Assembly: GCA_946479905.1 (NCBI GenBank)
Contig: CAMLIA010000013.1
Span: forward strand, 1-42,758
Source of the DNA: an uncultured Frankiales bacterium
Lineage (GTDB): Bacteria > Actinomycetota > Actinomycetes > Mycobacteriales > SCTD01
Direction: 5' to 3'
DNA: 42,758 nt
In this document: in pieces, positions 22,788 through 29,784 of the stretch
How the letters are laid out: every line of letters starts with the position of its first letter
Numbering within the stretch: position 1 is the stretch's first letter
The notes under the pieces: generated by a model
The model's database searches: none
Told to the model about the DNA's origin: nothing
What the model saw: the letters and a program-made list of their open reading frames with translations, nothing else
Program-made: the position numbers and the translations under genes

Positions 22788-23746
22788 ACGGCCGCCGCCC
22801 GCCGGCCGCTGCGGGTGACGACGTACCGCGCGAGGCCGTTGACCGCGAACGTGATGACGAACAGCACCAGCCCGGAGGCGATGAGGGCGCGCTGGCCGAG
22901 CGGCTCGGCGGCTTGGTACTGCGAAGCGATGTTCGCGGCTATGGTGTTCCCGCCGACGTTGGCGTCGATGATGTGGAAGCTCGTGGAGTACGACAGCGAC
23001 AGCACGAGCGCGACGGCGATGGTCTCCCCGAGGGCGCGGCCGAGACCGAGCATGAGAGCCCCGACGACTCCCGACTTGCTGTACGGCAGCACGGCGATCC
23101 GGATCATCTCGAGCTTCGTCGCACCGAGCGCCAGGGCTGCCTCGCGGTTGGCCTGAGGGACCTGCAGGAAGATCTCGCGGCTGATGGCGGCGATGATCGG
23201 CAGGATCATGATGGCCAGCACCAGCGAGGCGATGAGCATGCTGCGCCCGACGACGCCGTTCTTCCCGAGGTCGAACAGCGGGATGAACCCGAGGTGGTCG
23301 TTGAGGAACTGCTGGAGCTTCTCGGAGTGCGGCGCGAGGAACAGCAGGCCCCACAGGCCGTAGACGACCGAGGGCACCGCGGCGAGCAGGTCGACGAGGT
23401 AGCCGATCGGCGTCGCGAGCCGGCGCGGGGCGAAGTCGGAGATGTAGAGCGCGATGCCGATCGCGATGGGCCCGGCGACGACGAGGGCGATCGCGCTCGA
23501 GAGCAGGGTGCCGAACACCAGCGCGGCGATGCCGAAGGTCGACGGCTCGTTGTCCGGCTGCCACAGCCTGGTGGTGAGGAAGCTCGTCGAGTCCTTCTGC
23601 ACGGCCGGGATCGCCTTGGTGAGCAGGAAGACGCCGATCGCCACGATGAGGACGAGGACGAGCAGGCCGGCTCCCGTCGTGAGCCCGAGGAAGACGCGGT
23701 CGCCGACGCGCCGGGCACGGCCGAGCGTGCCGTCGGCTGTCGTCAT
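22784..23746 (-). CDS. pstC: Phosphate ABC transporter permease PstC
   Basis: A 320-aa permease with six main hydrophobic segments. Family blocks are GIALYISDFAPRRLATPIGYLVDLLAAVPSVV (read in pieces: ALYISDF, LLAAVPSVVYGLWGL), ISREIFLQVPQANREAALAL and the EAA loop GATKLEMIRIAVLP, then GALMLGLGRALGETIAV. It pairs with PstA to form the phosphate channel. A strong hairpin (23772-23811) lies between pstS and this gene, probably setting lower expression than the binding protein. Confidence 0.94.
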   Translation of the reverse strand: MTTADGTLGRARRVGDRVFLGLTTGAGLLVLVLIVAIGVFLLTKAIPAVQKDSTSFLTTRLWQPDNEPSTFGIAALVFGTLLSSAIALVVAGPIAIGIALYISDFAPRRLATPIGYLVDLLAAVPSVVYGLWGLLFLAPHSEKLQQFLNDHLGFIPLFDLGKNGVVGRSMLIASLVLAIMILPIIAAISREIFLQVPQANREAALALGATKLEMIRIAVLPYSKSGVVGALMLGLGRALGETIAVALVLSLSYSTSFHIIDANVGGNTIAANIASQYQAAEPLGQRALIASGLVLFVITFAVNGLARYVVTRSGRRAAAV

Positions 23747-23771
23747 CAGGGCTCCTCGCGGAAACGGTGTC

Positions 23772-23811
23772 GCGGTGCGGACCGGACCCCGAGGGATCCG
23801 GCCCGCACCGC
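23772..23811 (-). terminator. Intercistronic hairpin between pstS and pstC
   Basis: GCGGTGCGG-A-CCGGA (23772-23786) and TCCGG-C-CCGCACCGC (23797-23811) form a 15-bp stem with one internal A/C mismatch on the plus strand, which becomes a G-U pair in the pst mRNA, and a 10-nt loop. It may act as a partial terminator or protect the pstS 3' end. Confidence 0.65.
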
Positions 23812-23828
23812 CGTGGGGTCGGGGTCTG

Positions 23829-24935
23829 TCAGCTGAGGCCGGCGACCTGGGTCTTGGCCTGGGTCGCGATCGCGTCCGGCAGCGGCGCGTAGCCGAGACC
23901 GTCGAGCACCGCCGTCCCGTCGGTGAGCGCGTAGGTGAGGTAGCCCTTCAGCAGCGCCGCGCTCTTGTTGCCCTTGTCGCAGGTGAGGACGTAGGACGGG
24001 GCGGCCAGCGGGTAGGCGTCCGAGGTGGACGTCGCGTAGTCGGGCGTGATCCGGATGTCGCCCTTGGCGGTGTCGACCGTCGCGGTCTTCAGGGCGGCCG
24101 AGACGCTCGCCGCGTTCGGGGTGACGACGGTGCCGGCGGCGTTCTTGATGTCCGCGACCTTGAGGCTCTGCGCCTTGGCGAACGACAGCTCGGTGTAGGT
24201 GATGCCGCCCTTGGCGCTCGCGACCGCCCCGGTCACGCCGTCGGAGCCCTTGGCGCTCTGACCGACCGGCCAGGTGAGGGTCTCCTCGGCCGGCAGCGTC
24301 CAGTCGGACGCGTCGCTCTTGCCGAGCCAGCTGGAGAAGATCTTCGTGGTGCCGGACTTGTCGTTGCGGTGCACCGGGACGATCTTGGTGCCCGGCAGCG
24401 TGGTCCCGCTGTTGAGCGCCTTGATCGCCGGGTCGTCCCAGCTGGTGATCTTGCCGGAGAAGATCTTGGCGACCGTCGGGGCGTCGAGGGTGAGCTTGTC
24501 CACGCCGTCGAGGTTGAAGGTGAGCACGACCGCACCGGCCACGACCGGGGTCACGATCGCCTTGTTGCCGACGCCGCACCGCTTGTCGGCGGCGGCCTGC
24601 TCCTCGGGCTTGGGCAGCGAGTCGGTGCCGCCGAAGTCAGCGGTGCCGTTCCCGAAGGCGCTCTTGCCCGCGCCCGAGCCGGTGCCCTCGTAGGCGATCG
24701 TCGCGCCGGAGCACTTCGCCGCGTAGTCCTTCGCCCACTGCAGCTCGGCGTTCGCCTGGAAGGTGGAGCCCTGCGCGGACAGCGAGCCCGTGGCGCAGTC
24801 GGCCGAGCTGCTGCTGCTGGCGGTCGGCGTGCCGCCGTCGCTCGTGTTGTCGCCGTTGCTGCAGGCCGTCAGCGCGAGTGCGCCGAGGAGCGTCAGGCCG
24901 GCCAGCCGGCCGGTGGTCGTGCGCGTGACCTTCAC
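23829..24935 (-). CDS. pstS: Phosphate-binding lipoprotein PstS
   Basis: A 368-aa high-affinity phosphate-binding protein. After KVTRTTTGR the hydrophobic segment ends in LALTAC, a lipobox. LSAQGSTFQANAELQW contains the phosphate-binding SGSTF-like loop, and GTGSGAGKSAFGNGTADFGGTDS and NDKSGTTKIFSSWL are the other phosphate-contact loops. The GTG at 24935 is chosen over upstream in-frame codons because GGAGGA lies 8 nt before it and the lipoprotein signal starts here. PHO-box-like repeats precede it. Confidence 0.94.
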   Translation of the reverse strand: MKVTRTTTGRLAGLTLLGALALTACSNGDNTSDGGTPTASSSSSADCATGSLSAQGSTFQANAELQWAKDYAAKCSGATIAYEGTGSGAGKSAFGNGTADFGGTDSLPKPEEQAAADKRCGVGNKAIVTPVVAGAVVLTFNLDGVDKLTLDAPTVAKIFSGKITSWDDPAIKALNSGTTLPGTKIVPVHRNDKSGTTKIFSSWLGKSDASDWTLPAEETLTWPVGQSAKGSDGVTGAVASAKGGITYTELSFAKAQSLKVADIKNAAGTVVTPNAASVSAALKTATVDTAKGDIRITPDYATSTSDAYPLAAPSYVLTCDKGNKSAALLKGYLTYALTDGTAVLDGLGYAPLPDAIATQAKTQVAGLS

Positions 24936-24965
24936 GTCGAGGGTCCTCCGAGAGATGGGTGAGTC

Positions 24966-25031
24966 TGTCGGTGACCTGTCTAGAAGGGCAGGGTGACCGC
25001 CGAGGGCGGCCAAGGTGGACGGCAGATGAAC
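24966..25031 (-). promoter_or_regulatory. PHO-box-like repeats upstream of pstS
   Basis: On the pstS coding strand, units begin at 25031 (GTTCATCTGCC), 25020 (GTCCACCTTGG), 24998 (GGTCACCCTGC) and 24976 (GGTCACCGACA). All are in one 11-nt register, at 0, 11, 33 and 55 nt, and each is within a few bases of GTTCACC. This is the layout of a PhoP operator with two degenerate units between. No clear -10 could be fixed. Confidence 0.6.
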
Positions 25032-25056
25032 GCCGGCCGAAGGTTGTTCATCTGCC
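25021..25056. repeat. 11-bp inverted repeat between phoP and pstS
   Basis: GGCAGATGAAC (25021-25031) and GTTCATCTGCC (25046-25056), perfect arms with a 14-bp spacer, starting 16 nt after the phoP stop. It can serve as the phoP terminator hairpin; one arm is also the first PHO-box-like unit for pstS. Confidence 0.6.
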
Positions 25057-25071
25057 CGCCACCTGAGCGGG

Positions 25072-25755
25072 TCAGCGCTCCAGCTTGTAGCCCAGACCGC
25101 GCACGGTGAGCAGGTGCTTGGGGTTGCCGGGATCGGGCTCGATCTTGGCCCGCAGCCGCTTGACGTGGACGTCGAGGGTCTTGGTGTCCCCGACGTAGTC
25201 GCTGCCCCACACCCTGTCGATGATCTGCCCCCGCGTCAGCACCCGGCCGACGTTGCGCAGCAGCAGCTCCAGCAGGTCGAACTCCTTCAGGGGCAGCTGG
25301 ACCGGTTCGCCGGAGACGGTGACGAGGTGCCGCTCGACGTCCATCCGCACCGGCCCGGCCTCCAGCGCGGCGCCCTCGTCGCCGCCCGCGGGCACGGCCT
25401 GGCGGCGCAGCACCGCCCGGATCCGGGCGACCAGCTCGCGGTGGCTGAACGGCTTGGTGACGTAGTCGTCGGCGCCCAGCTCCAGGCCCACCACCTTGTC
25501 GACCTCGCTGTCGCGGGCCGTCAGCATGATGACGGGCACCGCCGACCGGGTGCGCAGCTCCCGGCACACCTCGGTGCCGGAGAGCCCGGGCAGCATGACG
25601 TCCAGCAGGACCAGGTCGGCACCGTCGCGGTCGAACGTCGCGAGACCGGTGGGACCGTCGTCGGCCACGGAGACCTCGAAGCCCTCCTTGCGGAGCATGT
25701 AGGCCAGCGGCTCGGAGATGGACTCCTCGTCCTCCACGACCAGGACGCGTGTCAT
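25072..25755 (-). CDS. phoP: Phosphate-responsive response regulator PhoP/RegX3
   Basis: A 227-aa OmpR-type regulator. The receiver domain has the acidic pocket VEDEE, phospho-acceptor Asp52 (LVLLDVMLPG), Thr in MLTARDSE and Lys101 (VTKPF). The C-terminal winged helix contains LPLKEFDLLELLLRNVGRV and KTLDVHVKRLRAKIE. GLELGADDYVTKPFSHREL resembles PhoP/RegX3 of Streptomyces and Mycobacterium. It should bind the PHO boxes seen before pit, pstS and phoR. The ATG overlaps the phoR stop in ATGA, so kinase and regulator are translationally coupled. Confidence 0.93.
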   Translation of the reverse strand: MTRVLVVEDEESISEPLAYMLRKEGFEVSVADDGPTGLATFDRDGADLVLLDVMLPGLSGTEVCRELRTRSAVPVIMLTARDSEVDKVVGLELGADDYVTKPFSHRELVARIRAVLRRQAVPAGGDEGAALEAGPVRMDVERHLVTVSGEPVQLPLKEFDLLELLLRNVGRVLTRGQIIDRVWGSDYVGDTKTLDVHVKRLRAKIEPDPGNPKHLLTVRGLGYKLER

Positions 25756-26924
25756 CGGGGTGTCTCCTCAGCGATCAGCTCGTGCGTGGGTGCGGCCTCC
25801 AGGACGGGGAGCCGCAACGTGAAGGTGGACCCGTAGCCCTCGGTGCTGCGCACCGAGACGGTCCCGCCGTGGTTGGTGGCGACGTGCTTGACGATGGCGA
25901 GCCCCAGGCCGGTGCCGCCGGTGGCGCGGGACCGGGCCGGGTCCGCCCGGTAGAAGCGCTCGAACACCCGCTCGGCATCGGTGGGGCTGATGCCGATCCC
26001 CTCGTCGACGACGTTGATCTCGACGAGGGAGCCGCGCTGCTGCTGGACGAGCCGCGCGCCGACCACGACCCGCGCGGAGTCGGGGCTGTAGTTCACGGCG
26101 TTCTCGAGCAGGTTGCCGATGGCGGTGGTCAGCTGGGCCTCGCTGCCCGTCAGCGTGATGCCCTCCTCCCCGCTGCGGACGACGGTGATCCCGCGGGCCG
26201 CGGCCGTGGTCCGGACCCGGTCGACCGCCTCGGCGATGACCCGGTCCAGCCGGACGAGCTCGGGATCGGGGTGGCGCTCCGCGCCCTCGAGCCGGGACAG
26301 GGCGACGAGGTCCTGCACGAGCAGGCCCAGCCGGGTGGCCTCCTTCTGCGCCTGCCCGGCGAAGTTCCGGACGGCGGCGGGGTCGTCGGCGGCGTCCTGC
26401 AGCGCCTCGCTCAGCAGGCCGAGCGCGGCGGCGGGGGTCTTCAGCTCGTGCGAGACGTTGGCGACGAAGTCACGTCGTACGTCCTCGAGGCGGCGGGCGT
26501 CGGTGACGTCCTCGAGCAGGACCGCGACGGTGCCGTCGCCGACGGGGGCGAGCCGGGCCCGGTAGACGGCCGGGGGCCGGCCGGGCCGGACCAGGGGCGA
26601 CTCGAGCTCGGCGTCGTGCGGCTGGCTGTGCACCCGGGTGTCCCGCACCAGTCGGCGCAGCTGCGGCAGCGCGGCGAGCACACCGTCCTGCACCAGCCCC
26701 AGGTCGCGGGCCGCCCGGTTGCCGAGCAGCACCTCCTCGGCGACGTCGACGATGAGGACCGCGACCGGCAGGGCCTCGAGGACCGCGGCCGCGCTGGGGC
26801 TGCCACCGGTGGTGGTGAGGCTCGAGCCGTAGTGACGAGGGCGCAGGGCGACCACGAGGTACGCCCCCAGGGCGACACCTGCCAGGCCACTGGCCGCGGC
26901 CAGCACCACCGTCGTGGTGTCCAC
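25752..26924 (-). CDS. phoR: Phosphate sensor histidine kinase PhoR/SenX3
   Basis: A 390-aa membrane kinase: one N-terminal transmembrane helix (about residues 6-26), a PAS-like region (about 45-140), HisKA with His159 in FVANVSHELKTP, and HATPase with GNLLENAVNYSPDS, VDEGIGI and GTGLGLAIVKH. A single membrane helix with no large extracellular domain is the PhoR/SenX3 type that reads PstB-PhoU state. I use GTG 26924 because TAGCAT (26932-26937, minus strand) lies 7 nt upstream, a leaderless arrangement; ATG 26954 is the alternative and would place the -10 inside the gene. PHO-box units at 26975-26996 suggest autoregulation. Confidence 0.9.
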   Translation of the reverse strand: MDTTTVVLAAASGLAGVALGAYLVVALRPRHYGSSLTTTGGSPSAAAVLEALPVAVLIVDVAEEVLLGNRAARDLGLVQDGVLAALPQLRRLVRDTRVHSQPHDAELESPLVRPGRPPAVYRARLAPVGDGTVAVLLEDVTDARRLEDVRRDFVANVSHELKTPAAALGLLSEALQDAADDPAAVRNFAGQAQKEATRLGLLVQDLVALSRLEGAERHPDPELVRLDRVIAEAVDRVRTTAAARGITVVRSGEEGITLTGSEAQLTTAIGNLLENAVNYSPDSARVVVGARLVQQQRGSLVEINVVDEGIGISPTDAERVFERFYRADPARSRATGGTGLGLAIVKHVATNHGGTVSVRSTEGYGSTFTLRLPVLEAAPTHELIAEETPR

Positions 26925-26931
26925 GCCGTCG

Positions 26932-26996
26932 ATGCTAGGTGCGGGTGGGCGCATCCAGCCCGGCCGGCGTAGGTGTTCGTCAGGCGTTCACCGCCC
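26932..26996 (-). promoter_or_regulatory. phoR-phoP promoter with PHO box
   Basis: The -10 is TAGCAT (26932-26937, minus strand), 7 nt from the GTG. Plus-strand GTTCGTCAGGC (26975-26985) and GTTCACCGCCC (26986-26996) are two adjacent 11-nt PHO-box units, close to the units before DUF47-pit. They overlap the last codons of the upstream gene. Confidence 0.7.
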
Positions 26997-27572
26997 GGAC
27001 ACCTCGAGGCGCAGGCTGATCGCGACGGCCAGGGCGACGTCGGTGAGGGCGGCGGCCAGCGGCAGGTCGCCCGAGGTGACGCAGACCCCGGCGAGCTGCC
27101 CGGTCCCCGGCAGCAGCCACAGCACCTCGGTGCGGACCTGCGTCCCCCGTTCCTGCACGAGCACGGCCGGCCGGCCCGGGTCGCCGTCGAGGCCGACCAG
27201 CTCGAGCCGCCCGGCCGGGCGCCGGCGGGACCGCAGCACCTGCAGCACGCCCTCCGCCGCGACCCGTGGGTCGGTCTGCCCGACGGGCCGGAAGCCGAGG
27301 GTCAGCGCGGCCGTGACGGCCACGCGCGGCAGGTCGACGGCCGAGCCGTCGACCGTGCCGAGCAGGACCGCGGCGAACGCGGTCCCGGCGTGGTGGGCAT
27401 CGCGGGACTCCCGGGTCAGGCGCCGCAGGAGGTCCTCCGGTGCGGGCCCCTGGCACCAGTCCTCGAGCAGCCGGCGTTGCTCGTTGCGGGCGCCGTCGGG
27501 GGCGACGGTGACCGGGACCCAGGTCTCGGGCAGGTCCACGCACACCGTGGGAGCGGCGGTCAGCGCGGGCAC
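26988..27572 (-). CDS. Hypothetical protein, third gene of the WXG-type module
   Basis: A 194-aa protein I do not recognise. It has no signal peptide or transmembrane helix. It begins with a beta-rich part (VCVDLPETWVPVTVAPDG), has a helical EQRRLLEDWCQG segment, and a C-terminal half alternating strands and helices (VLVQERGTQVRTEVLWLLPG, PLAAALTDVALAVAIS). The GTG at 27572 lies inside the end of the preceding gene (13-nt overlap), so it is coupled to the WXG-type protein. By position it could be an immunity or chaperone protein; no sequence motif proves this. Confidence 0.75.
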   Translation of the reverse strand: MPALTAAPTVCVDLPETWVPVTVAPDGARNEQRRLLEDWCQGPAPEDLLRRLTRESRDAHHAGTAFAAVLLGTVDGSAVDLPRVAVTAALTLGFRPVGQTDPRVAAEGVLQVLRSRRRPAGRLELVGLDGDPGRPAVLVQERGTQVRTEVLWLLPGTGQLAGVCVTSGDLPLAAALTDVALAVAISLRLEVSGR

Positions 27573-28678
27573 AGCTGCACCTCCACCAGCCGAGGGTCGC
27601 CGGCCTCGGCGTCGAGCTCGTCCTGCGCCTCCCGGCCGCGGGCGGCCGCCTCACGGACCTCGGCGGGCAGCCTGCCGATCCGGGCCAGGTCGACCGTGCC
27701 GATGCCGGCGGCGGCCAGGTCGAACTGGTAGCTCACGGTCCGCGTCACCAGCTGCGGGAACGTCATGGTGGCGGAGCTCATCGCCGCCAGGCCGGCGCGC
27801 GGGTGCCGCAGGACGGCGAGCGCCTCGGGCGTCCGCATGCCGGCCTCGCCGAGCTCGATGCCCTTGGCCGCCGCGACCCGGCCGGCCGCGGCCTCGACCC
27901 CGCGCGGCCCGAGCCCGGTGGCGACGGCGGTGGCGTCCATGAGCACCGGGCCCCACGAGCCGCCGGCGTACACGGCGAGGGCGGTGTGCCCGATCAGCGC
28001 CGCCCCGGCCGTGAGCAGCGCACCACCGGCGGCGAGCGAGCCGACGGCCTGGCCGATCACGGGGATCGGACCGGCGATCATGGCGACGACGGCGAGCGCA
28101 GAGCTCACCTTGGACAGCGCGTCGGCGAAGGCGGCGATCACCCCGGCGTGCGCCCGCACGAAGTCGCCCACCGCGTCGTTGACCGCGGACAGCGCGTGCA
28201 CCCCGGCGTCGACGAGCCGGTGGAACCAGCCCGGCGGCTGCGGTGCGTGCCGGGTGGCGTCGTGCAGCGCCCGGCCGCACGCGGCGGCGTCGGCGCGCAC
28301 CTGCTCCCGCAAGCGATCGGCCTCCAGGATGACGGCGTCGCGGTCGTCGAGGTCCATGGCGGCGGCCCGGTGCTCGAGCGCCCGCGCGGTCGACTGGGCC
28401 TCACCCAGCGCCATGGCGAAGCGGGACAGCGCCGTGCAGGCCTGCTGGTAGGCGTCGCCCGCGCGGTCGAGGTCGCGGGGCAGGTCCTCCAACCGGTGCC
28501 GGAACGCGTCGGCCGCCGCGCCGCGCCAGGCGCTGCCGTCGGCGAGGCTCCGCAGCCGGGCGCCGTCCTCCACCAGGTCGACCCCGAGGGCGCCGCAGTC
28601 CCGCCCCAGGGACGCGAGCGCGTCGCACGAGCCGGGTGCCGGGTCGAACCCGAGCGCGGGGAAGCGGTGCTCGGTCAC
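27560..28678 (-). CDS. Putative type VII-secreted WXG-type protein
   Basis: A 372-aa protein. Residues about 1-115 form a helical hairpin with the W-x-G turn in SAWRGAAADAFRHRLEDLP, resembling the N-terminal T7SS signal domain of actinobacterial secreted toxins. Residues about 150-250 are strongly hydrophobic and Ala/Gly-rich (VVAMIAGPIPVIGQAVGSLAAG in part), a region such proteins carry before their effector domain. The C-terminal 100 residues (PQLVTRTVSYQFDL, LARIGRLPAEVREAA) match no toxin I know and are short. GTG at 28678 overlaps the preceding gene's stop. No ESX core component (EccB-E) lies in the window, so secretion would depend on a distant system. Confidence 0.72.
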   Translation of the reverse strand: MTEHRFPALGFDPAPGSCDALASLGRDCGALGVDLVEDGARLRSLADGSAWRGAAADAFRHRLEDLPRDLDRAGDAYQQACTALSRFAMALGEAQSTARALEHRAAAMDLDDRDAVILEADRLREQVRADAAACGRALHDATRHAPQPPGWFHRLVDAGVHALSAVNDAVGDFVRAHAGVIAAFADALSKVSSALAVVAMIAGPIPVIGQAVGSLAAGGALLTAGAALIGHTALAVYAGGSWGPVLMDATAVATGLGPRGVEAAAGRVAAAKGIELGEAGMRTPEALAVLRHPRAGLAAMSSATMTFPQLVTRTVSYQFDLAAAGIGTVDLARIGRLPAEVREAAARGREAQDELDAEAGDPRLVEVQLCPR

Positions 28679-28968
28679 CTGCCGCCTCCGAGCTGCTCGA
28701 CCAGTCCCTGCTCGTGCGCGGTGTAGGCGTGCACGACCTCGCCGAGCGCCGAGCGCAGGGCCGTCACGCCGTGCCGCAGGGTCGTGACGCCGTGCTCCCA
28801 GTGGTCGGCGAAGGCCTCCAGGTCGGGACCGACGAGCCCGGCCTCCCTGCCGTCCAGGCCGCCGACCCGCCGGGTCGCGCTGCCGAGCCGGTCCTCGATC
28901 GCGGCCAGCGCCGAGACGGTGTGCTCGAGGTCGGTGAGCCGTACGCAGAGCTGGTGGTGTCCCGTCAC
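28675..28968 (-). CDS. Small EspC/WXG100-like protein
   Basis: A 97-aa helical protein. The centre has FADHWEHGVTTLRHGV, close to the WRHGL-type turn of EspC-like ESX secretion partners, flanked by two amphipathic helices (TDLEHTVSALAAIEDRLGSA and ALRSALGEVVHAYTAHEQGL). It has no signal peptide, as expected for WXG100-type proteins. The GTG start at 28968 lacks a ribosome-binding site but has CAGCCT 7 nt before it, possibly leaderless. It is the first gene of three overlapping genes and likely partners the 372-aa protein. Confidence 0.72.
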   Translation of the reverse strand: MTGHHQLCVRLTDLEHTVSALAAIEDRLGSATRRVGGLDGREAGLVGPDLEAFADHWEHGVTTLRHGVTALRSALGEVVHAYTAHEQGLVEQLGGGR

Positions 28969-29027
28969 GCGACGCAGGCTGGCACGTCAGCCGCGACCGC
29001 GTTCGGCGTTGTCCACAGCCCCCTTGG

Positions 29028-29762
29028 TCAGTGGGGGCGGAGCATGGCGGGGTGGAGGAGCTGCGCGTCGCCACGGCGGTAGAGCGCGGCGGGCCGGCCG
29101 CCGCCGGGCCCCGGCACCGAGTCGCGGCCGACGGGGACGAGGAAGCCGGGGGTCCCGGTCGTCTTGCGGTGGAAGTTGCGGGGGTCGAGCGGCACCCCCC
29201 ACACCGCCTCGTAGACGCGGCGCAGGTCGGCGACCGTGAACTCCTCCGTGCAGAAGGCGGCCGCCACCGGGGAGTACTCCAGCTTCGAGCGCGCCCGCTC
29301 CACCCCCGCCGCCAGGACGGCCGCGTGGTCGAAGGCCAGCCGGTCGGACTCCACGGCCCGCACCGGCACCCAGGCCACCCACGACGCCCCGGTGCCCGGG
29401 GTGGGCGCCGGCAGGTCGGGGGCGAACACGAGGTACGGCACCGACACGACCCGCATCCGGGGGTCCCGGCGGGGGTCGCCGAAGGCGCCGAGCTGCTCCA
29501 CGTGGGCCACCGAGCGCCGTACGCCGGTCTCCTGCTCCAGCCGGCGGACGGCGGCGGCGTCGAGGTCCTCGTCCACCTGCACGAAGCCGCCGGGCAGCGC
29601 CAGTCGCCCGCGGAACGGGTGGGTCTCGCGCTCGACCAGCAGGACGGACAGCACGCCCTCGCGCACGGTCAGCAGGACCACGTCGACGGTGACGGCGAAC
29701 GGCGGGAAGGCGCGCGGGTCGTAGCGCCGGAGGAACTCGCGCTCGCTCTCGCCGTCGGACAC
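29028..29762 (-). CDS. NrtR-like Nudix-fold transcription regulator
   Basis: A 244-aa protein: a Nudix domain (about residues 15-150) followed by a winged-helix domain (FTVADLRRVYEAVWGVPLD, then RNFHRKTTGTPGFLV), the architecture of NrtR, which senses ADP-ribose and represses NAD biosynthesis genes. The Nudix box reads GGFVQVDEDLDAAAVRRLEQ then ETGV, so the catalytic RE...EE core is changed to RR...QE; many NrtR proteins have lost hydrolysis. GTG at 29762 is used because TACGGT (29769-29774, minus strand) sits 6 nt upstream. It is divergent from the glycosylase gene by 22 bp. Plain Nudix hydrolase is the alternative. Confidence 0.82.
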   Translation of the reverse strand: MSDGESEREFLRRYDPRAFPPFAVTVDVVLLTVREGVLSVLLVERETHPFRGRLALPGGFVQVDEDLDAAAVRRLEQETGVRRSVAHVEQLGAFGDPRRDPRMRVVSVPYLVFAPDLPAPTPGTGASWVAWVPVRAVESDRLAFDHAAVLAAGVERARSKLEYSPVAAAFCTEEFTVADLRRVYEAVWGVPLDPRNFHRKTTGTPGFLVPVGRDSVPGPGGGRPAALYRRGDAQLLHPAMLRPH

Positions 29763-29768
29763 GTGGGG

Positions 29769-29778
29769 ACCGTAGCGT
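29769..29778. promoter_or_regulatory. Overlapping divergent -10 boxes for the nrtR-like and fpg/nei genes
   Basis: The sequence ACCGTAGCGT contains TACGGT on the minus strand and TAGCGT on the plus strand, sharing the central TA. Each lies exactly 6 nt from its GTG start (29762 and 29785), so both mRNAs are predicted leaderless and their promoters compete. Confidence 0.6.
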
Positions 29779-29784
29779 GGGCAC

